The notes beneath the pieces are model-generated. The model worked only from the letters and a program-made list of their open reading frames with translations, had not been told where the DNA came from and did not search any database. 64,000 bases of DNA, taken from the NCBI GenBank assembly GCA_043738095.1, contig JAYSZI010000062.1, positions 18,606 through 82,605 on the forward strand, read 5' to 3'. Made by a program: the position numbers and the translations under genes. Below are positions 62,521 through 64,000 of this stretch, in pieces. The stretch's first letter is position 1; the number at the start of each line of letters is the position of its first letter. Source of the stretch: Lysobacter_K sp043738095 (GTDB lineage Bacteria; Pseudomonadota; Gammaproteobacteria; Xanthomonadales; Xanthomonadaceae).

Positions 62521-64000
62521 ATGAATGCCTTGACCCCTACCGCGCCGATGTCTACGCCCGACGCTACGCCAGCGCTGCGGATCCCGATCGACGGCATGAC
62601 CTGTGTCGCGTGCGTCGGGCGGGTGGAGCGTGCCCTCGCCCGCGTTCCCGGCGTGGACCGCGCCCACGTGAACCTGGTGACCGAGATGGCCGACGTGATT
62701 GCACGAGAACCGTTGGACATCGCCGCAGTGGCAAAGGCCGTCGAGGACGCGGGTTACAGCATCGGCACGCGGACCGTTGACCTCGCGATCGGCGGAATGA
62801 CGTGCGCGACGTGCGTCGTCAGGGTCGAACGCGCCCTCAAGCGCGTCCCGGGCGTCTTCGACGCGACCGTCAACCTGGCGACTGAGAGGGCTTCCGTGAC
62901 TGCGGCGGCGACCGTGGGCGATGAGGCGTTAATCATGGCGGTAACCGATGCCGGATACGCAGCCAAGGCCTCGGCCCCGGGCTACGCAGGCACTATCGAT
63001 GCGCCGCAGACCGGTCCCAAGGGCGGCATGAGCCGCGAGGCGCGCCACCTGCTGATCGCAGCAGTGCTGTCGCTGCCGCTCGTGCTGCCCATGGTCGGCC
63101 TGTTGTGGGGCGAGCACTGGATGTTGCCCGGCTGGTTCCAGTGGGCGCTGGCGACTCCGGTGCAGTTCTGGATTGGTGCGCGCTTCTACCGCGCGGCGTG
63201 GAAGGCGGTGCGCGCCGGCACGGGCAACATGGATCTTCTGGTCGCGCTCGGCACGAGCGCAGGCTATGGGTTGAGCGTCTATCAGTTACTCCAACCGGCC
63301 CTGCACCACGCGGCCCGCCCGCTGTACTTCGAAGCCTCGGCGGTGATCATCACTTTGGTCCTGTTGGGCAAGTTCCTGGAGGCGCGGGCCAAGCGCCAGA
63401 CGACGGAGGCGATTCGTGCCCTGCAGGCGCTGCGTCCGGGCACGGCGCGCGTGCGGCGCGCGGGCGTCGATGTCGACGTTCTGATCGCCGAGGTCCGCAT
63501 CGGCGACGTCGTGGTTGTCCGGCCCGGCGAACGCTTCCCGGTTGATGGACGCATCGCTGAAGGTCGCACCCATGCTGATGAGTCCCTCATTACCGGCGAG
63601 TCCCTTCCCGTGGCCAAGCAAGCGGGTGACCGCGTTACCGGGGGCGCCGTAAACGGTGAAGGCTTGGTCCTTGTCGAGACGCTTGCCGTCGGCGCCGAAT
63701 CCGCGCTCGCCCGCATCATCCGCATGGTCGAGGACGCACAGGCTAAGAAAGCTCCTATCCAGCAGGTGGTCGACCGGGTCAGCGCTGTCTTCGTTCCAGT
63801 CGTGATCGCGATAGCGCTGCTCACCCTGCTCGGCTGGGGACTCGCCGCGGGCGACTGGACACAAGCGATCCTCCACGCTGTCGCGGTGCTCGTCATCGCA
63901 TGCCCATGCGCCCTGGGCCTGGCCACGCCGACCGCGATCATGGCCGGCACCGGGGTGGCCGCGCGTGCGGGCATCCTGATCAAGGATGCGGAAGCTCTGG
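62521..64000 (+). CDS. copA: Copper-exporting P1B-type ATPase (partial, 3' end outside window)
   Basis: 493 codons visible. Two N-terminal metal-binding HMA domains (IDGMTCVACVGRVERALARV and IGGMTCATCVVRVERALKRV) are followed by membrane helices. The TGES phosphatase motif (DESLITGESLPVAKQ) and the Cu(I) transport motif CPC (VIACPCALGLATPTAIMAGT) come next. The phosphorylation motif DKTGT lies just beyond the window. It expels Cu(I) to the periplasm, is paired divergently with copZ, and is probably induced by a CueR homologue encoded elsewhere. Confidence 0.95.
   Translation, partial: MNALTPTAPMSTPDATPALRIPIDGMTCVACVGRVERALARVPGVDRAHVNLVTEMADVIAREPLDIAAVAKAVEDAGYSIGTRTVDLAIGGMTCATCVVRVERALKRVPGVFDATVNLATERASVTAAATVGDEALIMAVTDAGYAAKASAPGYAGTIDAPQTGPKGGMSREARHLLIAAVLSLPLVLPMVGLLWGEHWMLPGWFQWALATPVQFWIGARFYRAAWKAVRAGTGNMDLLVALGTSAGYGLSVYQLLQPALHHAARPLYFEASAVIITLVLLGKFLEARAKRQTTEAIRALQALRPGTARVRRAGVDVDVLIAEVRIGDVVVVRPGERFPVDGRIAEGRTHADESLITGESLPVAKQAGDRVTGGAVNGEGLVLVETLAVGAESALARIIRMVEDAQAKKAPIQQVVDRVSAVFVPVVIAIALLTLLGWGLAAGDWTQAILHAVAVLVIACPCALGLATPTAIMAGTGVAARAGILIKDAEAL

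Overview
The window is about two-thirds G+C DNA, densely packed with genes that overlap by 1-4 bases. It looks like a chromosome segment of a gammaproteobacterium, most likely of the Xanthomonadales/Lysobacterales (inference). Pointers are two long propeller/Y_Y_Y/GGDEF sensors, a leader-peptide-controlled ilvD-ilvC-ilvB operon, a complete trans-4-hydroxyproline catabolic block, and a secreted-type Rhs/YD-repeat protein. No rRNA, tRNA, CRISPR array or intact transposase was recognised.

Layout. (1) 1-4562, minus strand: branched-chain amino acid operon ilvD-ilvC-ilvB (ilvB cut by the window edge). It is preceded by a 49-codon leader peptide rich in Leu/Val/Ile and a terminator/antiterminator pair. 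(2) 4618-7710: membrane-bound diguanylate cyclase with a periplasmic propeller. (3) 7711-8790: eroded DNA with a homoserine dehydrogenase C-terminal scrap and a frameshifted, truncated phosphopantetheinyl transferase. (4) 8792-20673, minus strand: a nine-gene operon with nearly every junction overlapping. It encodes a class II aldolase, a tandem nucleotidyltransferase, a GtrA-GT2 fusion, a GDPD-like protein, a membrane glycosyltransferase/uridine-kinase fusion, a HAD phosphatase, a GT87 enzyme, a DUF5916 outer-membrane-type protein and a small membrane protein. This reads as an unassigned pathway that makes an activated sugar or polyol and transfers it at the membrane.

(5) 20898-35730, plus strand, divergent from (4): a non-ribosomal peptide cluster of three C-A-T modules on three proteins, the last ending in a thioester reductase domain. 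It also holds an MFS exporter, an MbtH-like protein, a DUF6875 protein and a kynurenine-3-monooxygenase-like enzyme. The middle module carries a glycine-type specificity code. Predicted product: a reductively released (aldehyde or alcohol) three-residue peptide with Gly in the middle, probably with an N-terminal acyl group. (6) 35731-39127: lower-G+C accessory DNA with a two-gene cassette (PD-(D/E)XK-like protein plus a mobilization-like membrane protein) between truncated genes, and an acquired esterase.

(7) 39128-45790: hydroxyproline utilisation (X-Pro peptidase, D-amino-acid dehydrogenase, deaminase, 2-epimerase, ketoglutarate semialdehyde dehydrogenase, GntR regulator) with a palindromic operator in the divergent promoter. 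(8) 45977-49786: propeller-GGDEF-EAL protein. (9) 49787-62100: accessory region with pseudogenes, two uncharacterised genes, a full Rhs protein with a zincin-like HEALH C-terminal domain, a candidate lipoprotein immunity gene, an orphan Rhs N-terminus and a second copy of a short repeat. (10) 62105-64000: divergent copper module copZ/copA with a MerR/CueR-type promoter on each side.

The most novel-looking items are the nine-gene glycan-type operon with its GT/kinase fusion facing an uncharacterised reductase-terminated NRPS, the ilv attenuator, the PD-(D/E)XK/mobilization-like cassette, and the Rhs zincin tip with its lipoprotein neighbour.
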